Part shown: one piece after another, positions 1 through 11,800 of the stretch | Numbering within the stretch: position 1 is the first letter of the stretch | How the letters are laid out: every line of letters starts with the position of its first letter | Origin: Tetrastigma voinierianum | Taxonomy: Eukaryota > Streptophyta > Magnoliopsida > Vitales > Vitaceae | Direction: 5' to 3' | NCBI GenBank assembly: GCA_016808115.1 | Contig: JAEQBH010002192.1 | Coordinates: 1-64,000, forward strand | DNA length: 64,000 bases | The notes under the pieces: generated by a model | The model's input: only the letters and a program-made list of their open reading frames with translations | Database searches by the model: none | What the model was told of the DNA's origin: nothing | Translations under genes and position numbers: made by a program

Positions 1-1535
1 CGAAAGAACTTTCTTTGTCGCTAGCGACTCATTTGGGCCCGAAAATTTTAGGATCCACAATTTGTGCGCCATCCGCATTATCTTTATAACCATAAGCTAA
101 ACGCATCTAGGGCACTATCGTAGCTCCATGATCATTTAGTTGTTAGAACTCTGTATATATTATTTTCTTTTATTTTTCCTTTATGTTTTATATTTTATTT
201 CCTTTTTAGTAGATTTGGTTAGACATAGTTTTAGTTAGTTTACTTGTTTAATTTATGGTTGAGTAATGAGCGTGTGTAGCTGGCTTAAATTCATTTATAA
301 ACTTTTCTCTCTAACTACTTTTCTGCGTTAAATGGATTTTAGAAAATTTATAGAGTTCATTTATTTCAATTTGTTTACAATCTTGGTTAATTTTCTTGAT
401 CAGTTAGTCACTGATTTATGTGAACCAGTTTTGAAAGATTAAGCTCCCTCTGGGAATGGGTCGATGGTAGTTGGTATTTTCCACAAGGTGAGCCTTAATT
501 GAGAATTCTTGAATTTATTTTATTGGTATTATTTTTTTAGTTTACCCAAACAAAGTACTATATCTTGCTCTGATTTCCAGGAGACCTCTGTGATGCAGAA
601 TGATGGGGTATGGAAGCGAGTTCTTTGTAGGTATAGTAGACTAATACTTTGAACTGTGACTCGAAGGATCTCGAGATAGATCTTCTTACTCATGGTTTGA
701 GGATAGTTTGATGAAGTATCAGTTTAATCACTCAGAGATTTCTCCTCTTTCTAATGAAAGGATTATGATCCCGTGTTAGCAAAGATCTAATCAAGGAGAT
801 GAAAATTTTCATCAGTATTGAAGGATGAGATGCCAGTTAAATTGGAGAAGACTTGCAATATCTTGTCTATAGGGTCAAGAGTTCTTCAGTCCTAAGATTT
901 GGATGTGAAGTATTGAAAAGGAAAAATTCATAGATATTAGAAAGAAGATTATATCTTACAAGTAACTGATTAGATCCATGAGTCAAAAATGAACATGAAT
1001 ATCTAATTAGTGAATGGTATGGTTAAGGGAGAAATCCAAACTATACTACAATGCATCTTTAACAAATTCAACACTCATAACTTATGAAGCATGATGATTT
1101 TAAATGATAGAAATTGACAATTATTCATTTGGTCTATTTCACAGTGTTATCTCACTCTACAAACTCTTAAATCCACTTATTTATTTTTTTATGTACATTA
1201 AAGCGAAATTATTTTATTATTTTATTAGTTCTCTGGTCATCTTAACATTGAGTTCAAATAGTAAGGATCTTGAGTAGTTAGGGTAGTTAGTCTTTTAATT
1301 TATCATCAATCCTCGTGGGAATGATATCAGAACTTAAAAACCCACTTTTATTACTTATACTACGTGCGATTACGTGATTTAAACCATCTAATTTTAATGA
1401 ATCCATTTTACAAAAGAACAGCTTACATATTTTACACATATATTAGTCAAACAAGTGTTCTTAGGGATTAGATAATAGTCCTTTGGTGGCAATGTCATGA
1501 ATTTGTATATATAATGCGGTCAAGCAACAAGTTTT
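1..1535 (+). mobile_element. LTR tail and leader fragment, family shared with 51231-56520
   Basis: About 0.8 kb (roughly 720-1535) aligns colinearly with 55734-56575: shared blocks include 'gtgttagca..gatctaatcaagga', 'gaacatgaat', 'caaactatacta', a 'cttgagtagtt' block, a 'cgtggga/ccgtgaga' block and 'ggattagataata.tcctttg'. In the second copy the last block directly follows a tRNA-Asp-type primer-binding site, so positions 1-1450 are the 3' part of an LTR, and 1451-1535 are the leader with the binding site mostly lost. No coding sequence is seen. The left end lies outside the window, and the right end is a deletion junction with the Tat element. Confidence 0.7.
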
Positions 1536-1539
1536 TAGC

Positions 1540-1945
1540 GGATTTAATGGGGACTTGTTTAGTCTTTATTGGCAGTGCTAGTGCTTGGAAATTTAGTGCA
1601 TACAAAATCAGTCAACAGTTGGCTTGCAACTTAAAGCCCCAACAGGAGAGAAAATAGAGCAGGCTATATGGTTAGACTTCCCCGTGTCCAATAATGAGGC
1701 AAAATATGAAGCAATCCTAGCTGGTATAGATCTCACAATCTCCGTATCCTTAGAAAAGATCGTCATACAAAGTGACTCCCAACTGGTGGTAAGCGGGAAT
1801 AAAAGCAGATAGCGAGGAATCTGAAGCAGCGGGACCAATGCATGACCAGTGTGTGCACAGTTGGGTTCGGCCCGAGAGTTTTCATGGCTTGGAAGCTTGA
1901 GCATATCCTAAGGGATTCAAATGAAAAGGCAGATGCCTAGTAACG
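1540..1945 (+). pseudogene. Tat-lineage Ty3-gypsy archaeal-type RNase H (aRH) remnant
   Basis: This is the second RNase H of a Tat-lineage (Ogre/Retand/Tat) Ty3-gypsy polyprotein, which would cut the RNA of RNA:DNA hybrids during reverse transcription in the virus-like particle. The frame opened at 1624 reads PTGEKIEQAI, then NNEAKYEAILAG, then SDSQLVV, the usual order of conserved blocks around the catalytic acidic residues. After a stop near 1810 the similarity resumes in other frames with WKLEHILRDSNEKADA around 1889-1940, the normal C-terminal end. The upstream RT and gag are absent: at about 1540 the sequence switches to an unrelated LTR leader. Dead by frameshifts and stops. The lineage call is firm from the NNEA...SDSQLVV spacing. 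Confidence 0.82.
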
Positions 1946-2104
1946 TGATGGCCACATCCCTGACCCGAAGAATAGTTCTCACTCCTATCTGTTTACTAAG
2001 CCGGGTCGTCAATTCTTTCCATTTGAGTAAAATGAGATAGATGAAGCATATCCCTCTTGGATGATTCCAATAATCCGTTACCTGAGATAGGGAGAACTCC
2101 CGGA

Positions 2105-3287
2105 TAGTAGGGCCGAAGCCCACAAGGTTCAAGTTCAGGTGGCTCGATTTTCCCTTGTTAACGGGCAGTTATATAAACGGTCTCTAGACGGCCCGTATCT
2201 CAAATGTCTCACCACCCAGCAGGGGCAGTATGCATTAGCGGAACTCCATGAAGGAATATGCGGAAACCATCTAGGCGGCAAAACTTTAGCGCATAGGGCC
2301 CATAACCAGGGCTACTACTGGCCAACCATAAAGGCGGATGCAGCCACCTATGTTAGGAAGTGCGATCCTTGCCAACGGCAAGCCACCATCTCAAGGGTGC
2401 TGACTCAGAATCTAACAACCATAATGAGCCTCTGGCCCTTCGCCCAATAGGGAATTATTATATATTGAGACCACTACCTACCGCCACCAGCCTAGAAGAG
2501 GCTATTATTGGTAACAAAAGACTATTTAGCAAATGGGTGAAATTTTGAAACCTTAGCCTCCATCAGACAGAATATTCTACCACTTTTATGGAACATTGTC
2601 TACCGGTTCGGAATACCACAATCGATGGTGGCTGACAATGGACCATAGTTCAATAGCAGGGTATACAGGAATTTTTTGAACGAGTTAAAAGTCAATAACT
2701 TATATTCAACCCCGTAGTACCCACAAAGAAACAGCCAAGAGAAATCATCAAACAAGACTCTCCTTACATCTTTGAAAAAGCATTTGCATTCGGCCAAGGG
2801 AAAATGGGTAGATGAACTACCAAGAGTTCTATAGGCTACCAGGCGATAGCAGGAAACCAATTGGGATGTCGTCGTTTGCCTTTACTTACAGGATAGAGGC
2901 TACAATCCCCACATAATTTAGGATACCCACACTTCAAATTGAAATTCCTGAAGAGGCTAATGTTGAAGCCGTTACTAAAGACCTAGATATGACAAACAAG
3001 TTCCGTGAAACTACGGTACAATGCGATTTAATTGTCATACCGACCAGATTAATGAGCACATCTGGTAGTAGGGTAAAACCGCATACATTTCAAGACAGGG
3101 ACCTGGTCTTGAGAATAGTCTTTGAAAACACTGCTAACCCAGCAGACGGTAAGTTCCAACAAAACTTGGAAGGACCATACACGGTAGTTTGAGTTGAGGC
3201 AACCAGATCCTACGCGTTGAATAAGATAGACAGAACTCCAATGCCTAGAATGTGGAATGTTATGCATCTGAAGAGGTATTACCAGTA
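2105..3287 (+). pseudogene. Tat-lineage Ty3-gypsy integrase remnant
   Basis: The integrase would insert the cDNA into nuclear DNA. In the frame from 2139 an HHCC zinc-binding domain is intact: H37-x6-H44-x30-C75-x2-C78 (residues from the ATG at 2139), with QGYYWPT between the pairs. The catalytic core continues in another frame at about 2585-2870, with VADNGP carrying the second catalytic Asp and a degraded GK.VDELP block. The C-terminal domain is at 2989-3190, with a PHTFQDRDLVL stretch, ENTANPADGKF and then EGPYTVV. The frame shifts and ends with a MHLKRYYQ-stop motif at about 3287, the normal end of Tat pol. Several stops and indels make it non-functional. It follows the RNase H at 1540-1945 and is followed by the 38-bp array. 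Confidence 0.88.
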
Positions 3288-3354
3288 AAATTTCCTTTGA
3301 AAGCATTAAAATCAATAAAGATCGTCTTTAAAATATTTTAAAATTTTGAAACTA

Positions 3355-3745
3355 CCTCTTCTCAAAAGACCAGATGTGGCTCTTAGCCTGCTGACACTTT
3401 CAAAAGACCAAATGTGGCTCTTAGCCTACTAACACTTTCAAAAGATCAGAAATAGCTCTTAGCCTACTGGTACTTTCAAAAGACCGATGTGGCTCTTAGC
3501 CTACTGGCACTATCAAAAGACCATAAGTGGCTTTTAGTCTGCTGGCACTATCAAAAAACCAGATGTGGCTCCTAGCCTGTTAGCACTTTCAAAAGGTCAG
3601 ACAAGGCTCTTAGCCTATTGGCAATTCCAAAAAGAGAAACCTAACAAGGCCTCCAGCCTACTGGTAAGCGACCAAGCCCTATGGTGGTCTTTGACCTGTT
3701 AGCTACAACCAAGGCCCTAAGATGGTGCCTTAACTACTGGAAAAA
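3355..3745 (+). repeat. 38-bp tandem repeat array downstream of Tat pol
   Basis: The unit contains 'caaaagacc.gatgtggctcttagcct'. Successive 'caaaa' anchors lie at 3363, 3401, 3439, 3477, 3514, 3552, 3590 and 3628, a spacing of 37-38 bp over about seven units. More degraded copies ('aaggcctccagcctactgg', 'ggtctttgacctgttagc') continue to about 3745. Tandem repeats between pol and the 3' LTR are described for Tat/Ogre elements. There are no spacers, so this is not a CRISPR array. Compare the 24-bp array at the equivalent place in Tat element 2. Confidence 0.9.
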
Positions 3746-4115
3746 TGGCGAACCCTACCAGGTCATAACTTAACGTTGATGTCCTATAGCGACCATACTA
3801 ACCAAGAATTGAGGAAAGGGGTTGCACAATGAAAGGAATCAATGGCTTAAGTAAACTAAAATTTATAAGAGCTCTAATGGCGTCGAGATGAGAAATAAAA
3901 AGCAATAGTAGAAGTAGACAAACAAGGTGTATTTCATTGAAGCGCCAATAGTGTCCAAAGAGTACACAAGTGATGGCTTCAAAAAGAAAAATTACAAAAT
4001 GAGAATGGAAAAAGAGGGACTAGAGTCTGCTCTGGTCCTCGATGGAAATAGCCTCCATGGGTTCCTTAGCCGTTTCACTTAGAGGTACTTCGGTCGTTGT
4101 GGCCTCGGCAACCGC

Positions 4116-5330
4116 TTAGACAGAGGGGCACCTGGGGTTCACAAAGAACTCAAGAGGCAACGAGTCGATGGATTCGGGCATACCATCTGGGACATTTAGA
4201 TGGTCTCCACAAATGTTGTGTTTGAATACACAACACCCGTACCCATAGGCAAATATCACCTCCAAAGCCTTCTGGTACTCTTCCTCCATAGCCTCTTTAT
4301 CCTTGCCTGCTTGAGAATGGAGGGAGGACACCTCATCTTTGGTCGCCTCGAGCTCTAGTAGAAGAGATGTCCGCTCAACCTCCAGGCAGGCAGTTTCAGC
4401 CTCCGACTTGCGCTTGCCCTCCTTCGCAACAGTGAGGGCTTCTTGGACCCTAATCAAGTCCTCCTCCACCCTTACCCTAGCGTCCCCTGCTGCATTGGTC
4501 GCCAAGAGGGCCATCTTAGCCTCCTGTTTAGCTTCATCCCTTTCCTTCTCCATTCGTTTCAATCTTAACACCATGGCTGGCCTTGGCTTCTAGCTCCCAA
4601 TGCTTCGACCTAGACTTCGCCTTGGCCAGGGAAGCGTCTAAAGCCTAGTGCTTGGAGACAGCCGATTGAGTAAAGAGCCACAGCTTCTTAGCATCGTCCA
4701 TCCGGGATTGGAATTCCCTATGCTGGCGAGTCATGTCACGAATGGCAGTCATAGCCTGGAAAAGAGAATATGTCAAAAGAAAATCGCAGCACAAAATTAA
4801 CAATCAAGTATTAAAAATAAAAACTTACCAGCTTAATTGACTGGTGAAAGTTGTGATTGTGGATGAGCATCCCGTCTTCGACCACGTGCTGGAAGGTCTC
4901 CCTATCCAGGTAGCCGAGAAATGAGATGGAATACTGCTCAACACGAGCCACCACCAACACCCAGAGAAGAGTGGGGTAGAGGTCGCGCATGTGCGTAACT
5001 AAAGACTCCCTCTTGTTGAAGGGTCTCCAACACTCAATGATTTCTCAGGCGTCCTCTGAGCCAAGAGCCACTATGTCTGCCGAAGAATTGACCCACTCTT
5101 ATGGGGGAACGTGTTTTCTTAGCAACAGCCAGTCAAGCATCCTTGGCTGAGGACGGCTTGCGGCACGGTTGTGAACAACGAGTAAAAATTTACCTTTAAC
5201 GGGCCTGCGCTGACTCTTTCAACACAAAGAGATCCGTGAGATCCCATCCTCTGGTGGTGCACAAGCCTCTCTAAAGGCATCTTGGGGGGCACCCTCCAAA
5301 GCCAGTTGGGTGTCAAAGGCTCGGTTTAGA
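4116..5330 (-). pseudogene. Antisense ORF of Tat element 1 (coiled-coil C-terminal part)
   Basis: This reads opposite to pol and lies between the tandem array and the 3' LTR. The frame ending at 4116 is rich in E, K, A and R in heptad-like order (KRMEKERDEAKQEAK..., VEEDLIRVQEAL, ERTSLLLELEATKDEV), a clear coiled coil, followed by a short tail with DGMPESIDSLPLEFF. Upstream, across a GTAAGT...CAG intron (4756-4828), less well kept frames carry further residues, and similarity fades by about 5330. Antisense ORFs at this position are known in the Tat lineage; the protein's function is unknown. The N-terminal gypsy-type domain seen in the copy at 20427-22745 is not recognisable here. Frameshifts suggest it is dead. 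Confidence 0.68.
4756..4828 (-). other. Putative 73-bp intron in the antisense ORF
   Basis: On the minus strand the segment starts GTAAGTTTTT, is T-rich throughout (TTTTCTTTTGACATATTCTC) and ends TTTTCCAG. That is a near-consensus plant donor, a U-rich body and an acceptor. The flanking frames are antisense-ORF-like on both sides. A 72-75-bp intron sits at the matching place in the other antisense ORF (21965-22039). No transcript evidence is available here. Confidence 0.6.
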
Positions 5331-7230
5331 GAGTCCACGTTAATTACCGTCGGACTCTTCTGAGCCTCTTCACCTAGGCCTCTTCACCTAGGCTGGACAA
5401 CTTTAGACGCTTTCCGCCATGTACTTTAAAGCCAGGGGCAATCTCCCCCTAAGCTCTAGCCGCTCTCTTGCACATCCTTGCAACAAAACTAGAAACAAGG
5501 CTGGACATCTCAACTTCCTCCTTCTCAGTCGACTCGCTAACTCTCGGATTCGTCCAGTCCACGAACCTCTACAATCCCTCGTCGGTAGCCTTCGCCTACC
5601 CAGTCTTCTTTTTCTTTTTCTTCTTCATAGCTTAGGGGACATGCTTGGGGTCCTGCATAGCCAAAGGTAGATGATTTGGTCGGACAAGGGGTTCTCACCG
5701 GCCCAGCCTCAGGAAATTTGGGAAGAACCTCTTGGCAATTACTTGAGTTCCATGAAACAGAAATGCTTTCGCCCTTGGCCCGACCTCAGGGGCAAAGGGA
5801 CGGGAAGAATAAGCACTATGTAGGGGAAAGGACTGGTGCCCAACTCCTATAGATTCTTTACTGAAAGAAGGAGCTCGTGGTGGCGATCCCTCTCTGTGAT
5901 CTCAAGCAGCCGGAAGATGCAGTCCAGCCTCGCCTTCTCACCTAGTTAACCAGCCAACCTCTACTGCGCCTATCTACAAATTATCAAGAAGATAGGTATG
6001 TGAATACACCCGCAACTGTGAAATATGAGAACCTGCCATGGAGCGGAACAAACACAGGAATGAAAGGAATGGTTCGGATCTAAAGGAAATACGAAGAGCT
6101 AGGGGTCTCGAACCACAAGGCCATGGAACTGACCCATTCTCCTCCATCTTGGGGGACTCAGGGAGCCTAGTTACAAATTGTAACCAGGGACTGTGGTTCA
6201 ACATGGATAGGCGGCCCCCTGATCCCAAGCTTCAAAGTGTGAGTAAACGGATCTCCACGGAGATCTGTCAGGGTTAATTAGAGAGTTCGGCCTAGCTGCG
6301 GCCCACATCAAAATCAGAAAAATTTGAGGGATGTATGAGTGCGGGGAGATGCCGGGTGAAATGGGGGCTGATTCTGCTTGCCCAGACAGGCGAAGCCCAA
6401 CATCAAAATGTCCGTGCAAAGTAAACTGACATTACTGCCTCCCTTATAATTAGAGGCTGACCCACAGACCAGCGTTCCAAACTAATTTCGATAGGAATGG
6501 CTGTATAACCTTAGTTCCTCTATAGACATGGCAGCAACCTAAGCGCCCCGATAGGCGTTTCAGGGAGTACCTCCTATGACGTTGAGTGGTATCTTAAATT
6601 TACCTCTTGCTATTCTACGGAAAATTAAAAAAAAAAAGATGAAGAATTGACTTGAGGTCCATAAAAAAAATAAAAAAAAAATAAAAAAAACCCAAGGAAA
6701 AGAAATCTCCCTAAAGATTTCTGATCCATGAGACAAAACCTAAAGAACGTAACCAAAAACCTAAAAACCTTCGAGAAACTAGTAGGACACCTCCAACAAC
6801 AAAGACACTCAAGCGAACCAATGACGTGAAAAAGGTTTGAGTTCTGAACCTCCTGAGAAAAATCAAAAGTTGTTGAAGCTTCAAGGAGTCTCAGATGAAG
6901 CTCTTTGAAAGGGAAGTTTGCGAAGGCGCGGAGGAAGGTGAAATATAGGAATCAAAAAATTCTTGAGAAGACGTAAAAGAAACCACTCTTGGAAACCACA
7001 CCTATTTGCGGGAGTAAAGCATCATCAGTGCATTAAATCTGTGGCGTCGAGCGAATCTTGAGGATGTCATATTGGGAGGAGTGCGTCTCCCATGCGCCTT
7101 AAACACACATAAGCATGGCCTCCGGACGCATTAAATGTGCTAATCATTTCTCCCAAACCTTTCAACTCTCAATATCTAACATTTGAAACAACAATATTTT
7201 CCCCCGACTAAAACATCACAAAAACTCCAT
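5331..7230. other. 3' non-coding part of Tat element 1
   Basis: I see no supportable gene. About 5400-6250 may hold the decayed 5' part of the antisense ORF, but I find no conserved motif. An A-rich tract with interrupted A-runs lies at about 6626-6695. Short frames on both strands here look like chance openings. Confidence 0.4.
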
Positions 7231-7250
7231 GAGAGAGAAAAAAAATGGGG
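7231..7250 (+). promoter_or_regulatory. Polypurine tract of Tat element 1
   Basis: A purine-only run (gagagagaaaaaaaa) continues into TGGGG and lies five bases before the TG of the predicted 3' LTR. Its position and composition fit the second-strand primer site. Confidence 0.6.
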
Positions 7251-7255
7251 CATTA

Positions 7256-7862
7256 TGAGTACTATGATCTTTGAGATCAGCTCCCATGCCCGGTTTGGCC
7301 TATGTTGTAAGCGGTCGGATCCACTCGCCTCATCAAAACCAGGTGGATACTTCCCAGACAGGAGAGTCTAAAGAGGCCGCCTAGGAAAGCAAGGTAAAAC
7401 TTTTCCAAAGCTTGCTTGAGGCGTCAAATCTAAGTTTCAAGTCCTCAGCTGACCAATTCTGCCCGTATGAGAAGTTTATTACGGAATAAGCACCTAGAAG
7501 TGGAAAATCCACAAAAGCGTATTACAAAGCGGAATTTCGACTTTCCGAATCCACTTATGCCTCGGGAATCACGGATAAAGGGAAGGATAATCCTAATAAG
7601 GAAGAATTAGTCTTTGATAAGGGAAGAGAAATCTCGTTCCTAGAAAAAAAGAGATTCTTTCAAAATGCCCTTATATTGGGAGGATCTCCACGATGAGAAT
7701 GCTCCTAATCAGGCATGCAGAACCCCGTTATCCCTTCTCTCATATTTTCTTTGACTTAATCCTTCGGAGAGGTTGTCGGCCAAGCGAGTCGATCAAATCG
7801 CTCTTTTGCGGGTTTACATTTAGATTATTGATGCCTGGGGTCGAGCAGTCAAGGTAACGACA
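7256..7862 (+). mobile_element. 3' LTR of Tat element 1
   Basis: It starts TGAGTACTATGATC just after a polypurine tract. It has a TATA-like 'cttatattggg' near 7670, and U5 reads 'ggagaggttgtcggcc..gcctggggtcgag..gtcaaggtaacgaca', ending in CA. The pyrimidine-rich 'tcccttctctcatattttctttgactt' before it is typical of Tat LTRs. About 607 bp, comparable to the ~600-bp LTRs of element 2. The matching 5' LTR is not in the window. Boundaries are inferred from TG..CA and the adjacent motif. Confidence 0.62.
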
Positions 7863-8350
7863 AGCATGTCTACTATTTTAGTTAGTAAGTAAACATATTT
7901 TACAAGGAAGGTTGAAGAATTTGTGGCACTACCTCTCCTATGCAAGTTTCAACTGTTGAATCCATCACCTAGTTTTTCAGAGTTTTGAAGGTTTTGGTCA
8001 TGAATGTCATTCATGTGGGGAATTGTTGGAAAAACAAGTTGAATAACATTCATTCCAAAGGAATGAATGACACATTCGATATAATTGTAAAATAAATATT
8101 AATAATAATATGATGACCAAGAGTCATTGTTCCTCTATAAAATGAGAGGCCTTCTCTTGTTCAAGATCGAATCTTATTCTCAGTTTCTGTGTATGTAAAT
8201 GTTGGATCAAGTTAGTTATGTGTCTGAGTGTTGTTGGTACAGTGATAGGTTCGAACATAGTTTTAGTTTGTCGAAGTAATATCAATGTGATGTGGTGGTT
8301 GTATGTTGTTTTATCTTGGTATTCTATTCCGAAATTTGGGCCCATGTTTT
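7863..8350 (+). mobile_element. Copia-type 3' end: purine tract plus LTR remnant
   Basis: The purine tract 'atgtggggaat' (about 8013-8023) is followed by TGTTGGAAAAAC at 8024, the usual copia-type start. An inverted repeat (cattcattcc...ggaatgaatg) follows at about 8050-8070. A good TATA box (TATAAAA, 8136-8142) sits in 'cctctataaaatgagaggc', itself a small dyad. The upstream 160 bp may be the tail of pol but has no clear motif. The right end is uncertain. No partner LTR was found. Confidence 0.5.
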
Positions 8351-9050
8351 CAAGCTAGCACGAGCCCAATTTTTCAAACGACTAGGTGTCGAGTCCTAGT
8401 GTTATTCTTTTAATTTCTCAAATTACTTTATTTTCCAAAATTCAGAAAATAATTTGTTGATATTATGATGGGAAATCTTTTTGTAATGATCATTTTAAAT
8501 TAGTTCTTAAAAAATGACATGGAAAATATTTCTATTATTATATTTTTGTCTCACTATTTTTAATGATGCTACAAAATAAAAAGTAAAAATAAAAAAATAA
8601 AAAACATGGAAATCTAATAAATGGATTTGGTTTGCCTCTTGCCCCCAAATGTTTGATGATTTTAGTACGCTATGTATGATTCTCAAAAAATAACAAGAAA
8701 AGAAAATTTAGAGAATAAAAGGAAAAAAAAAAAAGGTAAGAAGATAAAAACTTTTCACCATTTGGTTATCTATGGAAAATTTAAGGAAAAAGATAAAGAA
8801 CCGAATTCTCCTTTTTGATTGACCATTAAAAAGTCAAGAAGAATTATATGACTTATTGATTTCATAATTTTCAAAATATCTTATTAACGTTAAAAAATAT
8901 ATATATATTTTTTAACAATTGTTGTAAGAAAACTAAAGATGGGGTTATATTATTGAACAAGAGAATAATGTTCGGTAAAACAATTTAGGTTGTTGGATAA
9001 GAATGGTCTATGAGGTTAATAAGGACGATAAAGGACTATTTTCTTTTAGG
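8351..9050. other. AT-rich spacer with no gene
   Basis: No coding or repeat-domain signal is visible apart from the 28-bp palindrome at 8889-8916 and short A/T runs. Confidence 0.5.
8889..8916. repeat. 28-bp perfect palindrome
   Basis: GTTAAAAAA, then a TA-alternating core of ten bases, then TTTTTTAAC: the sequence equals its own reverse complement over 28 bp. It could form a cruciform, or be the fused ends of a small element. No function is implied. Confidence 0.85.
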
Positions 9051-9460
9051 TTTTTTTTTTTTTTTTTTTGGAAAATAGAAAATTTTATTGAATCAAACTA
9101 GCATTCGATTGAAACAAAGATCCAAATTTGCTAAAAACATTAATAAATGACGCAACATCCAAGTTAATAATATAATGACAAGGCTCTAAGCCTATTTATT
9201 GAAAAACCTATTGTGAGTAGAATACATATGATTATAGTTTTGCAGGATACTAACGAACTTGACTTGATTGGATGTCTATGTTTAATTGACTATATTGTGT
9301 TGTTTGAAACACCACACACTAGAGAAACACAATTTAGAAACAGGGCCCCGTCGCACCAAGACGGTGAAACAAAACCATCATACAAAGCTGACACAAACAC
9401 ACGTTGCAACAAAGACAACGACGAAAACAAGAAAAAGCAAAAATAAACACCAAATTTATA
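9051..9460 (-). mobile_element. Probable retroposed 3' end (LINE- or SINE-like), minus strand
   Basis: A run of 19 T (9051-9069) on the plus strand is a poly(A) tail on the minus strand. An AATAAA signal (plus TTTATT, 9084-9089) lies about 15 bases before it. That is the layout of a retroposed transcript. The body shows no domain I can name, so the class (LINE, SINE or processed pseudogene) and the far boundary are open. Confidence 0.42.
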
Positions 9461-10104
9461 AGGAAAGACAACCTAAATGAGAGAGAAAAACATGAAACGA
9501 AATGTATATGGGTAATTTCAAGCCAAGAATGACAAAAAATTACCCCTCCTTTTTAGAAGTGCTAAAACAAAACCCAGATCGTGATTGAATGGGAAGAGCA
9601 GAGCAAAGAAATGGCAGCGAGAGATTGAATTTGTACTGTCAAGAGCGTCAAGGAAATGTTGTCTAGGGGCTTTAGTAGAGTTGTCTTTGTTGCTTCTCCC
9701 TCTTCATAAAGTTCCTCTCCGCCAAAGCAACTTCGTTGGATATCACCGACCCTTCCTCCTCTGCCAAGACTCATATGTGGATTCAGATCTGGAGCGGTTT
9801 CTTTCTTGGTCTTCCAGAAGTTTCACCTAACATAAAGAGAGTTAGTGGAAAGATGATAAATTTTAAATATTATTAATATTTAAATTTTTTTTTCTTTAGT
9901 GTTTTCATTTACATTATTTTCATAATCTTTTTGTATGTTATTCAAACTAAGGAAAGTAATTTTGATCAATTGAGATGAGAACTAGAATGGTGGCTTCAAA
10001 ATAGGGCATATAAAATTTAAAAAAAAATGAAGTTGTTCAATATTTTATATGAGAAACTCATGCGGTATTAAGATAGGGTTGATTATAGGGTCTTGATTAT
10101 GGAT
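9461..10104. other. Unassigned sequence, possibly upstream body of the retroposed end
   Basis: Both strands have short open frames around 9560-9830 with mixed composition and no motif I recognise. The rest is AT-rich. It may belong to the retroposed unit at 9051-9460. Confidence 0.3.
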
Positions 10105-11800
10105 AGAGCTGGTAATTCAGGCAAGCTGATCGGGTCGAGCCGAGTCCACACTGGGCCAAGGGAATAATTGGGCCGAATCAGGTCGGGCTTGATTGGGCTA
10201 GCGGGCCAATGGGCCAACCTAGCCCTATGTGAAAAAAAATGTTAAATTATTTTATTCAATAAATTACTTTCCTTCTCTATTTTTAATAACACTAACCAAA
10301 CATTCCCTAACAAAAACATGAAACCTGTTTAGAAACATGTTTTTATTCTAAAAAAACAAGAACAAGTTTGGTTCCATTTTTTTTTTCTTAAAAACATAAA
10401 ACATTTTCAATAACAGCAACGAACATTCCTAACAACATGAAACACATTTAAATTGGTTTTATTCTAAAAAAACAAGAACTGGGGAGAACAAGAACAAGTT
10501 TGGTTTTTTTTTTTTTTTTGTTCTTGAAAACATGAAACCTGTTTTCAATAACACTAACCAAACATTCCCTAACAAAAACATGAAACCTCTTTAAAGCTAT
10601 TTTATTACGAAAAAACTAAAACATGGGAGGAAACAGAACAAGTTTGGTTCCTTTTGTTCTTAAACATGACACCTATTTTCAATAACACTAACCAAACATT
10701 CCCTAACAAAAACATCAAACCTATTTAAAAACTGGTTTTTATTCTGAAAAAACAAGAACAGGGAGAACAAGAACAAGTTTGGTTCCTTTTTTTTTTTTGT
10801 TCTTAAAAACATGAAACTTGTTTTCAATAACACTAACCAAACATTCCCTAACAAAAACATGAAACCTATTTAAAAACTAGTTTTTATTCTGAAAAAACAA
10901 GAACATGGGAGAACAAGAACAAGTTTGGTTCCTCTTTTTTTGTTCTTAAAAACAGGAAACCTATTTTCAATACCACTAACCAAACATTCCCTAACTCATG
11001 GTAGCATTTACTAGAAAAATGGATCATATGTATCGATATTCTCTCTGGTTTCTTTTATTTTCATCATTTCTTCTAAAACTGAAAATATATTCTCTCTAAA
11101 ACTTCCATGCATGAACCTACAAACACGATAACACTTAAAAACAAACACCCTCTCAATTTTACTGTAGAAATCTTAAATCGAACATAACCTCTGTTCTAGA
11201 GTTCATCCAGTCGTCCTTGAAGATGAAATTAAATCTGAGCTTTGTGAGCTACCCATTCGACATCGAGAAAAGAAATGAAAACTTTATAAGATTAAGATCT
11301 ATGTTTCACAAAAGAAAAAAAAGAAAAAAGATCAAGCGAAAAGAATTTGAAGCAAAAATGATGATTTTTTTACCTAGAAAACGATTCTAAGGAAAACAAA
11401 TATAGAGGAAAAGGATCACTAGATCAGATGAAGGAGAAGACAGGAAAAGGCTTGGAGGATCGCCGTCGAGGAGCTAGTCCGCTAGAGGCCTACAACAAGA
11501 ATTGAGAAGGAGAAGAGCTTACGGTTTTGCAAAAACCAAAACAAAATTAGGGTTTGGAAATTGGAATCTTCAGATAAGTAAAGTGAATGAGGGTTTTTTC
11601 TTTCTTTTACTTTGGCAAACCGGGCCAACCCAAAAAAAACCGAGCCAACCCAACTTGGTGTTGATTGACCCAACAGGCCAATCGGATAGGGCCAAATTTG
11701 GCCCAATTTTTTCAGGTTAATAAAATTAGAGTCTAGCCCAGCTCTAATTTTTGGTTAGTTGGGCTAGCTCAACGGGCCAAGTGAAATTGCCAATTTTAAT
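10105..11800. mobile_element. Possible non-autonomous inverted-repeat element enclosing a minisatellite
   Basis: The left end reads 'agagctggtaattcaggc...' followed by several gggcc/gggct blocks (10105-10225). The right end, reverse-complemented, reads 'aaattggcaatttcacttggcccg..gggctag' (from about 11790). Both ends thus carry 'ctggcaatt'-like tips and GGGCC-rich subterminal repeats in opposite orientation, as in some hAT- or MULE-like plant elements. Flanks 'gattatg' and 'aattatga' could be a decayed target duplication. Identity of the arms is modest, so this is tentative. No transposase is seen. Confidence 0.35.
10281..10998. repeat. Minisatellite, ~124-145 bp units, about 5-6 copies
   Basis: The anchor 'actaaccaaacattccctaac' recurs at 10291, 10553, 10687, 10832 and 10975, with a variant at 10415. 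Each unit continues 'aaaaacatgaaacctrttta', 'ttttattctgaaaaaacaagaac', 'gaacaagtttggttcc', a T-run, then 'gttcttaaaaacatgaaacc'. Spacing varies with the T-run length. Confidence 0.92.

Noticed and set aside
4339..4593. Plus-strand Ser/Arg-rich frame
   Set aside because: It is the mirror of the coiled-coil antisense ORF on the other strand; no independent motif.
9562..9830. Overlapping frames on both strands as a possible small gene
   Set aside because: No motif, no clear start context, and they lie next to a retroposed poly(A) end.
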